From contig JARUHJ010000008.1 in the NCBI GenBank assembly GCA_029667085.1, positions 35,115-99,114 of the forward strand: DNA of 64,000 bases. The letters run 5' to 3'. This document shows, piece after piece, positions 9,018 to 16,608 of this stretch (position 1 is its first letter; each line of letters starts with the position of its first letter). The position numbers were made by a program, and so were the translations under genes. The stretch comes from Deltaproteobacteria bacterium IMCC39524. GTDB taxonomy: Bacteria > Desulfobacterota > Desulfuromonadia > Desulfuromonadales > BM103. The notes under the pieces are model-generated. The model was not told where the DNA came from. It saw only the letters and a program-made list of their open reading frames with translations, and made no database searches.

Positions 9018-10094
9018 TTATTCTGGCATATTGGGAATGGTCGTCACCTCACCCTTATGATTGCGCAGCTGGTAGTTTTCATCATCCTTGCCAGCGATGT
9101 AATAGTCGGGCATCAGTGGAATTTTACCGATGTTCGTAGCGATGACGTGCATCGGTTGGGCCAGCCCTGTAGTGTGTCCGCGTAGGGCATCGCGTATCAG
9201 TTCGGCACCCTTTTCCACCGGGGTGCGGAAGTGGTCAATGCCGGGGGCTGGTTCACAGTAGAAGACGTAATAAGGCTTAATCCTGACCCTCAGCAGTTTC
9301 TGGTGCAGTTCGCGGAAGGTCTCGACATCATCATTAATCCCCTTGAGGAGCACCGCTTGGTTACCAATATTTACACCGCATGAGAGCAGCTCAAACACGG
9401 CCTTGGCAGTCGTTTCAGTGATTTCTTTCGGGTGGTTGCACTGAGTATTGATCCAGATCGGTACGCGATGATAGGCACTGAGGACCTTTTTCAGCCCCGG
9501 GGTGATACGTTGTGGCAACACGATTGGCGAACGGGTACCGAAGCGGATCATTTCAATGTGTGGCAGCTCGCGCAGTTTACGGATCAGGTATTCGAGCTGA
9601 TCGTCTGAAAGCAAAAACGGGTCTCCTCCAGTAATGAGCACATCACGTACCTCAGTGTGTGCGGCGATCCAGTCGAGACCCTCATCTACATTGAAGTCGA
9701 GTTTTAGGTCGCCGTCAACAACCAGCTCCTTGCGAAAGCAGTGTCGGCAGTAAATTCCGCAAGTCTGGGTGACTGTGAAGGCTACGCGATCACGGTACTG
9801 CCGGGCGATACTGTCCGGACGTTGTTCCTCAGTGGCGCGGTTCTCCTTCCAGACCAGGTAATCATCCATACCGAAGCGATTCTGTTGCTCCTGCACCGAT
9901 GGAAGCACTTGTCTGCGAATGGGACATGAAGGATCATCGGGGTCCATCAGGGCAGCAAAATAGGGAGTGGTTCCCCAGGTCGTTTCATTGGTGCGGAGAA
10001 CCTCCTCTTCCTCGGCAGTGAGGTTGATGAACTGTTTGAGCTTGTCGGCGGTGTTTACAAATTCTCTGAGTTGGTCTTGCCACTCGATTGACAT
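9018..10094 (-). CDS. KamA-family radical SAM aminomutase (lysine 2,3-aminomutase-like)
   Basis: A 358-residue enzyme. The radical SAM [4Fe-4S] motif is CGIYCRHC, with Cys112, Cys116 and Cys119. The PLP-binding lysine is expected at Lys324 in IGKIPLMP. Family members move an amino group between the alpha and beta carbons of lysine or glutamate, or act on EF-P lysine (EpmB). Here there is no neighbouring beta-lysine acetyltransferase (AblB), no efp and no epmA, so the substrate is open. It is shorter than classical lysine 2,3-aminomutase (about 416 residues), mainly at the C-terminus. The start at 10094 is preceded by AAGGAGG. It is a single-gene unit with a terminator at 8925-8957. Confidence 0.85.
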   Translation of the reverse strand: MSIEWQDQLREFVNTADKLKQFINLTAEEEEVLRTNETTWGTTPYFAALMDPDDPSCPIRRQVLPSVQEQQNRFGMDDYLVWKENRATEEQRPDSIARQYRDRVAFTVTQTCGIYCRHCFRKELVVDGDLKLDFNVDEGLDWIAAHTEVRDVLITGGDPFLLSDDQLEYLIRKLRELPHIEMIRFGTRSPIVLPQRITPGLKKVLSAYHRVPIWINTQCNHPKEITETTAKAVFELLSCGVNIGNQAVLLKGINDDVETFRELHQKLLRVRIKPYYVFYCEPAPGIDHFRTPVEKGAELIRDALRGHTTGLAQPMHVIATNIGKIPLMPDYYIAGKDDENYQLRNHKGEVTTIPNMPE

Positions 10095-10632
10095 GGTGCC
10101 TCCTTAAGCAAGTTGAGGTTGTGCCAAAAAGCCCACAGCCCAACACAGAGGGCGATGAGATCATTTCAGCAGAGGCACTTGCGACAGGCATGACAAACGT
10201 GGAGAGAATACAGAAGAGACTCCCGTTTTAGAAAGCGGGAATCAGCCGGGCAGCAGTGTGCCGGAAAAATGATGGTTATTGATTGTTTTAAAGAGGACAG
10301 AGCCACCCGCACCCGATGTTGCGATGGGACATCACAACCGCAGTGCTGCTCTGAAGAGAGAGGGTTCGTCTCGAACATACCGGAGCATGAACGATCCACC
10401 TCATTTGCGGGTCTATGGTCGGAACGCCCCGGAGAGGACGCCGCCATCAACTCAGGCACACTAACACAGATGAGACGGAACGGCAAACGTGGGCAGGGGC
10501 TTTAGCTGTACAAAACTCCCAGCGAAGGCTCGGAGAAAATTCATGGTCCTGGAACAAAAAGCAAAAGCGCCCCCCTGCCCCGAAATTGGTGCGCCAACAG
10601 ACTGCACTATATTCATAAATGTCACGACTTCT
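10095..10632. other. Long leader/intergenic region upstream of the KamA gene
   Basis: More than 500 bp without a convincing gene. Several overlapping short reading frames on both strands have no family resemblance. On the minus strand (the KamA leader side) there is a small hairpin CCCG/CGGG around 10223-10237 and a larger imperfect one around 10315-10340 (GTTGCGATG with CATCACAAC). I do not recognise a known riboswitch here, and specifically not a lysine riboswitch. It may be a decayed gene or an uncharacterised leader. Confidence 0.35.
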
Positions 10633-10716
10633 GAGACGAAAACGGGCTTGTTATAGATAGAGCTATTTAGGAGCAGAAAACTATGGCCACCTGGGTTCAA
10701 TCCTGAGTAGCCTTTT
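10633..10716 (+). repeat. Structured repeat element, copy 3 of 4 (degenerate)
   Basis: Begins with the same GAGACGAAAA as copy 1. It keeps GATAGAG and GGCCACC but has an internal deletion in the AAGCTCTTTAA part. P2 is imperfect (GGCCAC with GTAGCC, 10685-10712), still followed by TTTTC. Confidence 0.55.
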
Positions 10717-10897
10717 CTTTTCACGGCAACGGCTCAAAAAAAGCTTCACTCTCAGGAGGGGGTAAGGAGCAGGGCAAGTTATCTGTGCCTTAAATAAGGT
10801 GGGAAATGCAAAGGCAGTAGATTTTTTTAACTAATAACACCCTTTGAAGTATTGTCTACCGGAAGCGTTGGAATCTTTCCTATAAGACACAACATCC

Positions 10898-11000
10898 GAG
10901 AAAAAATCCGGCTTCTTTTTGATAGAGCTAGTTAAGAAGCTCTTTAACTCACAAAACAAGGCCACCAAGGCTCGATTCTTGGTGGCCTTTTCTATAAGGC
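10898..11000 (+). repeat. Structured repeat element, copy 4 of 4
   Basis: The best-preserved copy. P1 is a perfect 7-bp stem GCTTCTT (10911-10917) with AAGAAGC (10934-10940). P2 is a perfect 10-bp stem GGCCACCAAG (10960-10969) with CTTGGTGGCC (10978-10987), followed by TTTTC. Alternative pairing AGTTAA/TTAACT (10930-10949) would compete with P1. Confidence 0.65.
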
Positions 11001-11121
11001 AGGATTATGTGATTTTCAAGTCACAGCACATTCTGTTTTATATGTTAAAGTGTACCAATGCTGCGATTTGATCAGGAGACTGAGGATGACGATCGGATCA
11101 GACTTAAACGTGGAGGTTCCT

Positions 11122-11490
11122 GTGATTAAAAAGAAGATTTTGGTTGTTGAAGACGAAGAATCTCTATTGAAACTTCAAAGTATACTGCTGACCTTAAGGG
11201 GTTACAATGTCGAAGGAGTGACGGATGGTCAGGCAGCATTGGAGGCAGTAGTAACTATGAATCCAGATCTGATTCTGCTTGATATTATGCTTCCCAAGAT
11301 TGATGGCCTTGAGGTTTGTCGGCAGGTAAAGACTAACGTAACGACCCGTCATATACCGATTATCATGCTTACGGCGAAAAAAAGCAAAGAAGATCTTCTC
11401 ATGGGCGAGCAAGCTGGAGCCGACATGTACATAACAAAACCTTACAAGTCATCAATGGTTATTGAAACCATTCAGAGTCTACTCTCTTGA
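11122..11490 (+). CDS. Single-domain response regulator (CheY-like)
   Basis: A 122-residue receiver domain and nothing else. Start GTG 11122 is preferred because GGAGG lies at 11112-11116 and the first strand (KKKILVVEDEE) follows at once. An ATG at 11086 is a weaker alternative that would add 12 residues. The acidic pair EDE, the phospho-acceptor aspartate in LILLDIMLPKIDG, the Thr in IIMLTAKK and the Lys in ITKPYK are all present, so it should be phosphorylatable. No kinase is adjacent, and the output partner is unknown. Confidence 0.85.
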   Translation: MIKKKILVVEDEESLLKLQSILLTLRGYNVEGVTDGQAALEAVVTMNPDLILLDIMLPKIDGLEVCRQVKTNVTTRHIPIIMLTAKKSKEDLLMGEQAGADMYITKPYKSSMVIETIQSLLS

Positions 11491-11809
11491 ATATCGGCCT
11501 CTGAAGATTGTCCCCATGGATCGTTTCTTATTTTCACGATTTATAAACATATTGATTCTCTGTCGTGTCAGTTTACTGTAAATCCTGTTGCAACTCGTCC
11601 TTACATTACCTAGGGATATTTAGTATGCGGTGTGAGTAGGATAAAATCAGACACTGCCTGCCTAATCAAGGCCCGACGGCTGCACATTATTTCTGTTTTG
11701 GCTGTCCGCCCTCCCCGTACCACGTCCCGGGTTCCAGTCTTTAATAGATTGACATCCCCAAACGTGTCATGCTTCCATTTAGAAATTACAAATCACCAGA
11801 GATGAAAAC
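11491..11809. other. Intergenic region upstream of dppD
   Basis: 319 bp with no gene seen. A TTGACA at about 11748 could be a -35 box for dppD, but no good -10 box follows at normal spacing. Confidence 0.3.
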
Positions 11810-12772
11810 ATGAGCACACTTCTCACTGTCAGCAACCTGAAAACCTACTTCTTCACCAGAGATGGTCTGACCAAGGCCATAAACGGTATCGATTTCACCA
11901 TCAAACGTGGAGAAACCCTGGCCCTGGTAGGCGAGTCCGGCTGCGGCAAATCGATGACCGCCCTTTCCTTACTGCGCCTGATCCCGGAACCGGGGAAGAT
12001 CGTCGAAGGTGAAATTCGTTTTGACGACCTGGATCTGCTACGCATACCCGAAGAAGAAGTGCGGCGGGTGCGAGGAAATCGCATCAGCATGATCTTCCAG
12101 GAGCCGATGACTTCGCTCAACCCGGTCTTTCGCATCGGCGACCAGATCATGGAGAGCTTGCAGTTGCATCGGGGTAAAAGCAAGCTAGAGGCAACCGAGA
12201 TCGCTACCGAACTTCTGCACAAGGTTGGAATCCCGGCGGCAGCCCAGAGAATCAAGGATTTCCCTCATCAGCTCTCCGGCGGCATGCGCCAACGCGTAAT
12301 GATCGCCATGGCGCTTGCCTGCGATCCTCAGTTATTGATTGCCGACGAACCGACCACGGCTCTCGACGTCACTATTCAGGCACAGATTATGGATCTGCTC
12401 GCTGCGATCAAGGCCGAACACGACATGGCCATGCTTCTGATCACCCACGACCTCGGCGTGGTCGCTGAAAACGCCGATCGCGTTGCCATCATGTATGCTG
12501 GTGTCATCGTGGAAACCGCTCCGGTTAAAGAGCTCTATGCGAACCCTCGGCACCCCTACACGCAAGGGCTACTGGCCTGCATCCCGCGTATCGGTGAGCA
12601 AAAGCAACGCCTTATCCCTATAGAAGGCACTGTTCCCAGAGCTGGTGCAACCAACGAAGGATGCTCTTTTCTTGAGCGCTGTTCCGAATCCTTCGCGCCG
12701 TGCCGTGGCGAGCTCCCACCACTCAAGGAAGTGCAGCCAGACCACTGGGTGCGCTGCTGGCAGGTGCAATAA
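11810..12772 (+). CDS. dppD: Dipeptide/oligopeptide ABC transporter ATPase (DppD/OppD type)
   Basis: A 320-residue ATPase. Walker A is GESGCGKS (about residues 43-50), the Q-loop is in [12 protein letters not shown], the signature motif is LSGGMRQRV, and Walker B is [12 protein letters not shown]. The C-terminal oligopeptide-transporter tail (HPYTQGLL) ends with a cysteine-rich segment (CSFLERC...C...RCW), as in DppD/OppD, where it can hold an iron-sulfur cluster. Its stop codon overlaps the next start (TAATG). No permease or binding-protein gene is adjacent, so the membrane partners must be encoded elsewhere. Confidence 0.92.
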   Translation: MSTLLTVSNLKTYFFTRDGLTKAINGIDFTIKRGETLALVGESGCGKSMTALSLLRLIPEPGKIVEGEIRFDDLDLLRIPEEEVRRVRGNRISMIFQEPMTSLNPVFRIGDQIMESLQLHRGKSKLEATEIATELLHKVGIPAAAQRIKDFPHQLSGGMRQRVMIAMALACDPQLLIADEPTTALDVTIQAQIMDLLAAIKAEHDMAMLLITHDLGVVAENADRVAIMYAGVIVETAPVKELYANPRHPYTQGLLACIPRIGEQKQRLIPIEGTVPRAGATNEGCSFLERCSESFAPCRGELPPLKEVQPDHWVRCWQVQ

Positions 12773-13767
12773 TGTCGACACTTCTCAAGGTAGAAAATCT
12801 GCACAAAGCCTTCAAGGTCAGCGCCAACCGCCCCGGCGCAGCAAAACAATCGCTCAGGGCGGTGGATGGGGTCTCTTTCGAGATCAAAAGTGGCGAAACG
12901 CTCGGCCTGGTCGGTGAATCCGGCTGCGGAAAGTCGACCACCGGCAAGTTATTGCTGCGACTCATCGAACCGGACTCAGGCACGATTCAATTTGACGGCA
13001 GAGATGTCGCTGGCATGGGCCACCGCGAGTTGACAGCCATTCGCCGTGACATGCAGATGATTTTCCAGGACCCTTACTCGTCGCTCAATCCACGCATGCG
13101 GGTCGGCGAGATCATCGGCGAACCGCTGGTAGTCCACTCCCTTGCCAGAGGCAGCGCCATTAAAGAGCAGATCCTGGCTTTGATGCAGAAAGTAGGACTG
13201 GCTCCCGAACATTACGATCGCTACCCCCACGAATTTTCCGGTGGCCAACGACAACGCATCGGCATTGCACGAACCCTGGCTGTGCAACCACGCCTGATCG
13301 TCGCTGATGAGCCGGTTTCAGCACTCGATCTCTCTATCCAGGCACAGATCGTCAACCTGCTGAAAGACCTGCAAGAAGAATTCGGTCTGACGTACCTCTT
13401 TATCTCCCACGACCTTGGCATTATCGAGCACGTCTGCGACCGGGTCGCGGTGATGTACCTGGGGCGGATTGTCGAAATAGCCACGGCAGAGCAGCTTTAC
13501 CATCAACCATGCCACCCCTATACCGAAGCCCTGCTCAACGCTGTGCCGATCCCCGACCCGCAAAGAGTTCGCGAGCACCAGATTTTAAGTGGCGAAATCC
13601 CATCACCGATCAACCCGCCCACAGGCTGCCACTTCCATCCCCGCTGCCCTTACGCGCAAGAGGTCTGTCGCAAAGAATATCCGGCATTGACAGATCACAC
13701 CGGAGGCCACCAGTCCGCCTGTCATTTTAGCGGTGAAGTCGGCAGGTTTCGCCAGAGCAGAAGCTGA
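12772..13767 (+). CDS. dppF: Dipeptide/oligopeptide ABC transporter ATPase (DppF/OppF type)
   Basis: 331 residues, starting at ATG 12772, which shares one base with the dppD stop; an in-frame start at 12700 lies inside dppD and is unlikely. Walker A is GESGCGKST, the signature is [11 protein letters not shown], and Walker B is [12 protein letters not shown]. The C-terminus carries the HPYTEALL motif and the cysteines of [15 protein letters not shown], diagnostic of the OppF side of the heterodimer. Together with DppD it powers peptide uptake. Translation of the pair is coupled. Confidence 0.92.
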   Translation: MSTLLKVENLHKAFKVSANRPGAAKQSLRAVDGVSFEIKSGETLGLVGESGCGKSTTGKLLLRLIEPDSGTIQFDGRDVAGMGHRELTAIRRDMQMIFQDPYSSLNPRMRVGEIIGEPLVVHSLARGSAIKEQILALMQKVGLAPEHYDRYPHEFSGGQRQRIGIARTLAVQPRLIVADEPVSALDLSIQAQIVNLLKDLQEEFGLTYLFISHDLGIIEHVCDRVAVMYLGRIVEIATAEQLYHQPCHPYTEALLNAVPIPDPQRVREHQILSGEIPSPINPPTGCHFHPRCPYAQEVCRKEYPALTDHTGGHQSACHFSGEVGRFRQSRS

Positions 13768-13870
13768 TCTCACGGCGGGCTGCAGCTAGTGATAGAATCG
13801 TTACCGCTACTTTTAGCAAGCGTCATTGCACTCCGCGCGCTCCGGGCCGAAGAGGTTATAAGGCAAAGAA

Positions 13871-14125
13871 ATGATTTTTACCAACAACCCCGACAAACCC
13901 ATTGCAAATTTAATCCAGGGAATTTTTCTGATCATCTTTTGTTCCATCGCCCTCTTCGTTGCCTGGATTCTCACAAGAGCAGAGGTTCATTGGTTTTTCT
14001 TGTTTTGCATGATTATCTCATTTGTTGTCCCTGCGTTGGCTGCCTTTTGGCTTGGCGTAAAACGGGTGAACGCTTTCACGAAGCACGACAGGACTTCGAA
14101 CCAATCGCGCGGGAAAGACAGGTAG
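13871..14125 (+). CDS. Small two-helix membrane protein, unknown
   Basis: An 84-residue protein starting at ATG 13871, with a modest AAGG upstream. It has two predicted membrane segments (IQGIFLIIFCSIALFVAWIL, and about residues 42-65, FFLFCMIISFVVPALAAFWL). The C-terminal tail is short and basic. A longer frame at 13789-14130 overlaps it out of phase but lacks any coherent hydrophobic pattern, so this frame is preferred. No family is recognised. Confidence 0.5.
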   Translation: MIFTNNPDKPIANLIQGIFLIIFCSIALFVAWILTRAEVHWFFLFCMIISFVVPALAAFWLGVKRVNAFTKHDRTSNQSRGKDR

Positions 14126-14245
14126 CCTGACAAGAAACGATGGGCCCCTGACGAATAAGTACCCTAAGCCAGGACTATGCTGCAGAAAGTCGCTTGATAG
14201 CACAAAAAGACAAAACGATATCAACTTCGGCCAAAAGGAGGCGTT

Positions 14246-14755
14246 ATGTTAAATACAAGAAAAGAGAGACAAATGATAAAAATCTTGTTTTCATCCATAA
14301 TCGTCGTTCTTGCACTTTGCAGTGTTCAGGCTTGCGCTGCCGTTCATCCTGAGTTGAAAGCTTTTCCTGCGGCAGAAAAGGGCATGGAAAGATTCGTCGT
14401 CGTTCTTCCCGAAAAGACGCGCGCGGAAGAAGTCGATTTCAAGGTCGAACTGATCCCCGGAAAAACCATGCTGACCGATAGCGTGAACCAGGTGCGTCAC
14501 AGCAGCACCATCGAAGCACGCCCGCTCGCAGGCTGGGGGTATACTTTTTACGAAGTGACAGGACAGGACACAACCATGAGCACCATGATGGCGGCCCCCG
14601 AAGGAAGTAAAAAAATTGAACAATTTGTCTCAGGAACGCCTTTGCTGATTCGTTACAACAGCCGTTTGCCGATTGTGGTTTATTCGCCGGAAGGATATGA
14701 GCTCAAGTACCGTATCTGGGCCGCGGGTGATGCAGGGAACGCTGACAAAAAGTAA
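14246..14755 (+). CDS. eco: Ecotin-type serine protease inhibitor
   Basis: A 169-residue exported protein. The start at 14246 has AAAGGAGG just upstream (14235-14241). The signal peptide ends around QACA|AV. The body follows ecotin closely: FPAAEKGMERFVVVLP, GWGYTFYEV, the reactive loop STMMAAPEG and the C-terminal RYNSRLPIVVYSPEG. In ecotin the second Met of STMM is the P1 residue that enters trypsin-like proteases, and it is present here. The two cysteines that form the loop disulfide in E. coli ecotin (in VDCNLH and MMACPDG) are Ser and Ala here. It probably dimerises and inhibits proteases in the periplasm. Confidence 0.9.
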   Translation: MLNTRKERQMIKILFSSIIVVLALCSVQACAAVHPELKAFPAAEKGMERFVVVLPEKTRAEEVDFKVELIPGKTMLTDSVNQVRHSSTIEARPLAGWGYTFYEVTGQDTTMSTMMAAPEGSKKIEQFVSGTPLLIRYNSRLPIVVYSPEGYELKYRIWAAGDAGNADKK

Positions 14756-14850
14756 CTGCATACTCTTATTGACCCAACACCACATACCGTGGCAAGCTTC
14801 CAGCGATTCTAAATTCCGGGTGAACTATCCCCACAACAGGAGTGACAACT

Positions 14851-15336
14851 ATGCCGAGCTTTGACATCGTTTTCAAAGTTGACCTGCAGGAAGTTGACAA
14901 TGCCGTCAACCAGACCCGTAAAGAAGTGAATCAACGCTTTGACTTCAAGGGCACACATAACGAGATCAACCTGGAAACCGACAGCATCCTGGTCCTTGGC
15001 GCCGATGATTACAAGCTGACTGCTGTGGTTGATATTTTGCGCGGCAAACTGGCCAAACGCAGTGTCTCCCCCACTTGCCTTGATTTCGGCACAAAGGAGC
15101 CGGCGTCACACGGTGCCGTGCGCCAGCGGATCAGTCTTCTCCAGGGGATCGACAAGGAGCGCGGTAAAGAGATCGTCAAAGCGATCAAGGAGAGCAAGCT
15201 GAAAGTTCAGGCACAGATCTTGGAAGACCAGGTGCGTGTAAACAGCAAAAAGATTGATGATCTGCAGAGCGTGATTCAGCTGCTCAAAGGAAAAGACTTC
15301 GGAATAGACTTGCAGTTTATTAATATGAGGAGCTAA
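14851..15336 (+). CDS. yajQ: YajQ-family nucleotide-binding protein
   Basis: A 161-residue protein, the usual length. ATG 14851 is chosen because AGGAG is at 14838-14842 and the family begins MPSFDIV. It keeps [16 protein letters not shown], the hallmark N-terminal motif, and the C-terminal [19 protein letters not shown]. YajQ proteins are small two-domain RNA-binding-like folds, and some bind cyclic-di-GMP. The gene stands alone after ecotin. Confidence 0.95.
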   Translation: MPSFDIVFKVDLQEVDNAVNQTRKEVNQRFDFKGTHNEINLETDSILVLGADDYKLTAVVDILRGKLAKRSVSPTCLDFGTKEPASHGAVRQRISLLQGIDKERGKEIVKAIKESKLKVQAQILEDQVRVNSKKIDDLQSVIQLLKGKDFGIDLQFINMRS

Positions 15337-15388
15337 AGACGATTATTAGCTATAGGCGGCAAGCTGCAAGATTACAGGCTTTGAGGTC

Positions 15389-16414
15389 TTATAGCTTACA
15401 GCTTACAACCGCCTTTTGAAAAGCTTCAACAACGACAGGAATGTCCTCGGCATCAATATCGTGATGCGTGACCAGTCGTAGTTGTCCATACCCGCCAACC
15501 AAAATGCCACGCTCTTTCAGAGTCTCGACAAGCCGGGGCTGCGTCTCACGATCCGATGTCACGAAAACCATGTTGGTTTCAACTGTATCCAGCTCAACAT
15601 CCAACCCATCAATAGTCGAGAGTCCCTCAGCGAGAGCCCTGGCGTTGTGATGATCTTCAGCCAGACGCACAACATGGTGCTGCAGGGCATAAACGCCCGC
15701 AGCCGCCAGAATCCCCGCCTGACGCATGCCGCCACCGGCCATCTTACGCCAGCGGTGCGCTCTTTCAATCAGCTCATGCGATCCAACCAGTACTGAACCA
15801 ACAGGCGTACCGAGCCCTTTCGAGAGGCAGAAGGAGACAGAATCATAATGACGTGTAATCTCAGATATAGGCACCTGCTGCTTAACGGCGGCATTAAAGA
15901 CACGTGCACCATCAAGGTGCAGCTTTAAATCCTTTTCACGGCCAAAAGCTGCCGCTTCAGCTTGATAATCGAGCGACAGAACCTTGCCTGACTGGGTGTT
16001 CTCCAGACAGAGCAAACGCGTGATGGCAAAGTGGCTGTCATCGGGCTTGATCATCTCCGCAACTTTATACAGGTCAAGCCTGCCATCCACCTCGAAATCA
16101 ATCGGCTGAGGCTGCACCCCGCCAAAGACCGCCGCACCACCACCTTCGTAACGATAACAATGGGCCTGCTGGCCGGCAATAAACTCTTCACCACGCTGAC
16201 AGTGCGAGAGGATCGCCAGTAAATTACTCTGGGTACCCGTTGGTACGAACAGGCCGGCCTCCTTGCCAGAAATCTCTGCAGCCAGTTTCTGAAGCCGGTT
16301 GACCGTCGGGTCCTCACCGTAGACGTCGTCGCCAACTTCTGCATCGAGCATAGCCTGCCGCATCGCCTCGGTCGGCTTGGTCACCGTATCACTACGTAAA
16401 TCAATTGTTTTCAT
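15389..16414 (-). CDS. ltaE: Low-specificity L-threonine aldolase
   Basis: A 341-residue PLP enzyme that splits threonine (and allo-threonine) into glycine and acetaldehyde. The start [15 protein letters not shown], the loop [11 protein letters not shown], and the PLP lysine in [14 protein letters not shown] are all diagnostic; [14 protein letters not shown] follows. The start at 16414 has GGAGAG upstream. The last codons run into a short repeated heptamer AGCTTAC (15392-15405). It converges on yajQ and diverges from the sigma-54 regulator gene. Confidence 0.93.
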   Translation of the reverse strand: MKTIDLRSDTVTKPTEAMRQAMLDAEVGDDVYGEDPTVNRLQKLAAEISGKEAGLFVPTGTQSNLLAILSHCQRGEEFIAGQQAHCYRYEGGGAAVFGGVQPQPIDFEVDGRLDLYKVAEMIKPDDSHFAITRLLCLENTQSGKVLSLDYQAEAAAFGREKDLKLHLDGARVFNAAVKQQVPISEITRHYDSVSFCLSKGLGTPVGSVLVGSHELIERAHRWRKMAGGGMRQAGILAAAGVYALQHHVVRLAEDHHNARALAEGLSTIDGLDVELDTVETNMVFVTSDRETQPRLVETLKERGILVGGYGQLRLVTHHDIDAEDIPVVVEAFQKAVVSCKL

Positions 16415-16547
16415 AGCACTCTCTCCTGACCGGGTTTACTTCGCGCACAAGATAGCATATTAGAAAAGCAAGTGATAAGGCTATAAGGTTTTAATACCAT
16501 GCCCTACCTAGACACGAGGCCCTAGCCTCCAGCCTCCGCTCTTCCGG

Positions 16548-16577
16548 TTGACACAATCGTGCCAAAAGTGGCACAAT
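16548..16577 (+). promoter_or_regulatory. Sigma-70 promoter of the hydrogenase-like sigma-54 regulator
   Basis: -35 TTGACA (16548-16553), 18-bp spacer, -10 CACAAT (16572-16577). The palindrome at 16559-16574 fills the spacer, so a bound regulator would block polymerase. Confidence 0.6.
16559..16574. promoter_or_regulatory. Palindromic operator, site A
   Basis: GTGCCA-AAAG-TGGCAC, perfect inverted repeat with the same GTGCC-N6-GGCAC layout as two sites downstream of the regulator. Its position between -35 and -10 suggests autorepression. Confidence 0.7.
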
Positions 16578-16608
16578 CCCGTACCGTTCTCGACAGACAA
16601 GGAGCTTT

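Noticed and set aside
10166..10486. 106-codon minus-strand frame upstream of the KamA gene, ending CHACRKCLC
   Set aside because: The cysteine-rich end is eye-catching, but there is no start signal and the rest is not protein-like; overlapping frames on the other strand are equally long.
10095..10632. Lysine riboswitch in front of the KamA gene
   Set aside because: The family would fit, but I cannot find the conserved L-box core sequence.
5034..11000. Cyclic-di-GMP-I (GEMM) riboswitch for the four repeats
   Set aside because: The conserved GEMM core and tetraloop-receptor features are absent, and the copies are not placed in front of typical target genes.
13789..14130. 113-codon frame overlapping the small membrane protein
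   Set aside because: The competing frame at 13871 has two clean hydrophobic helices; this one does not.
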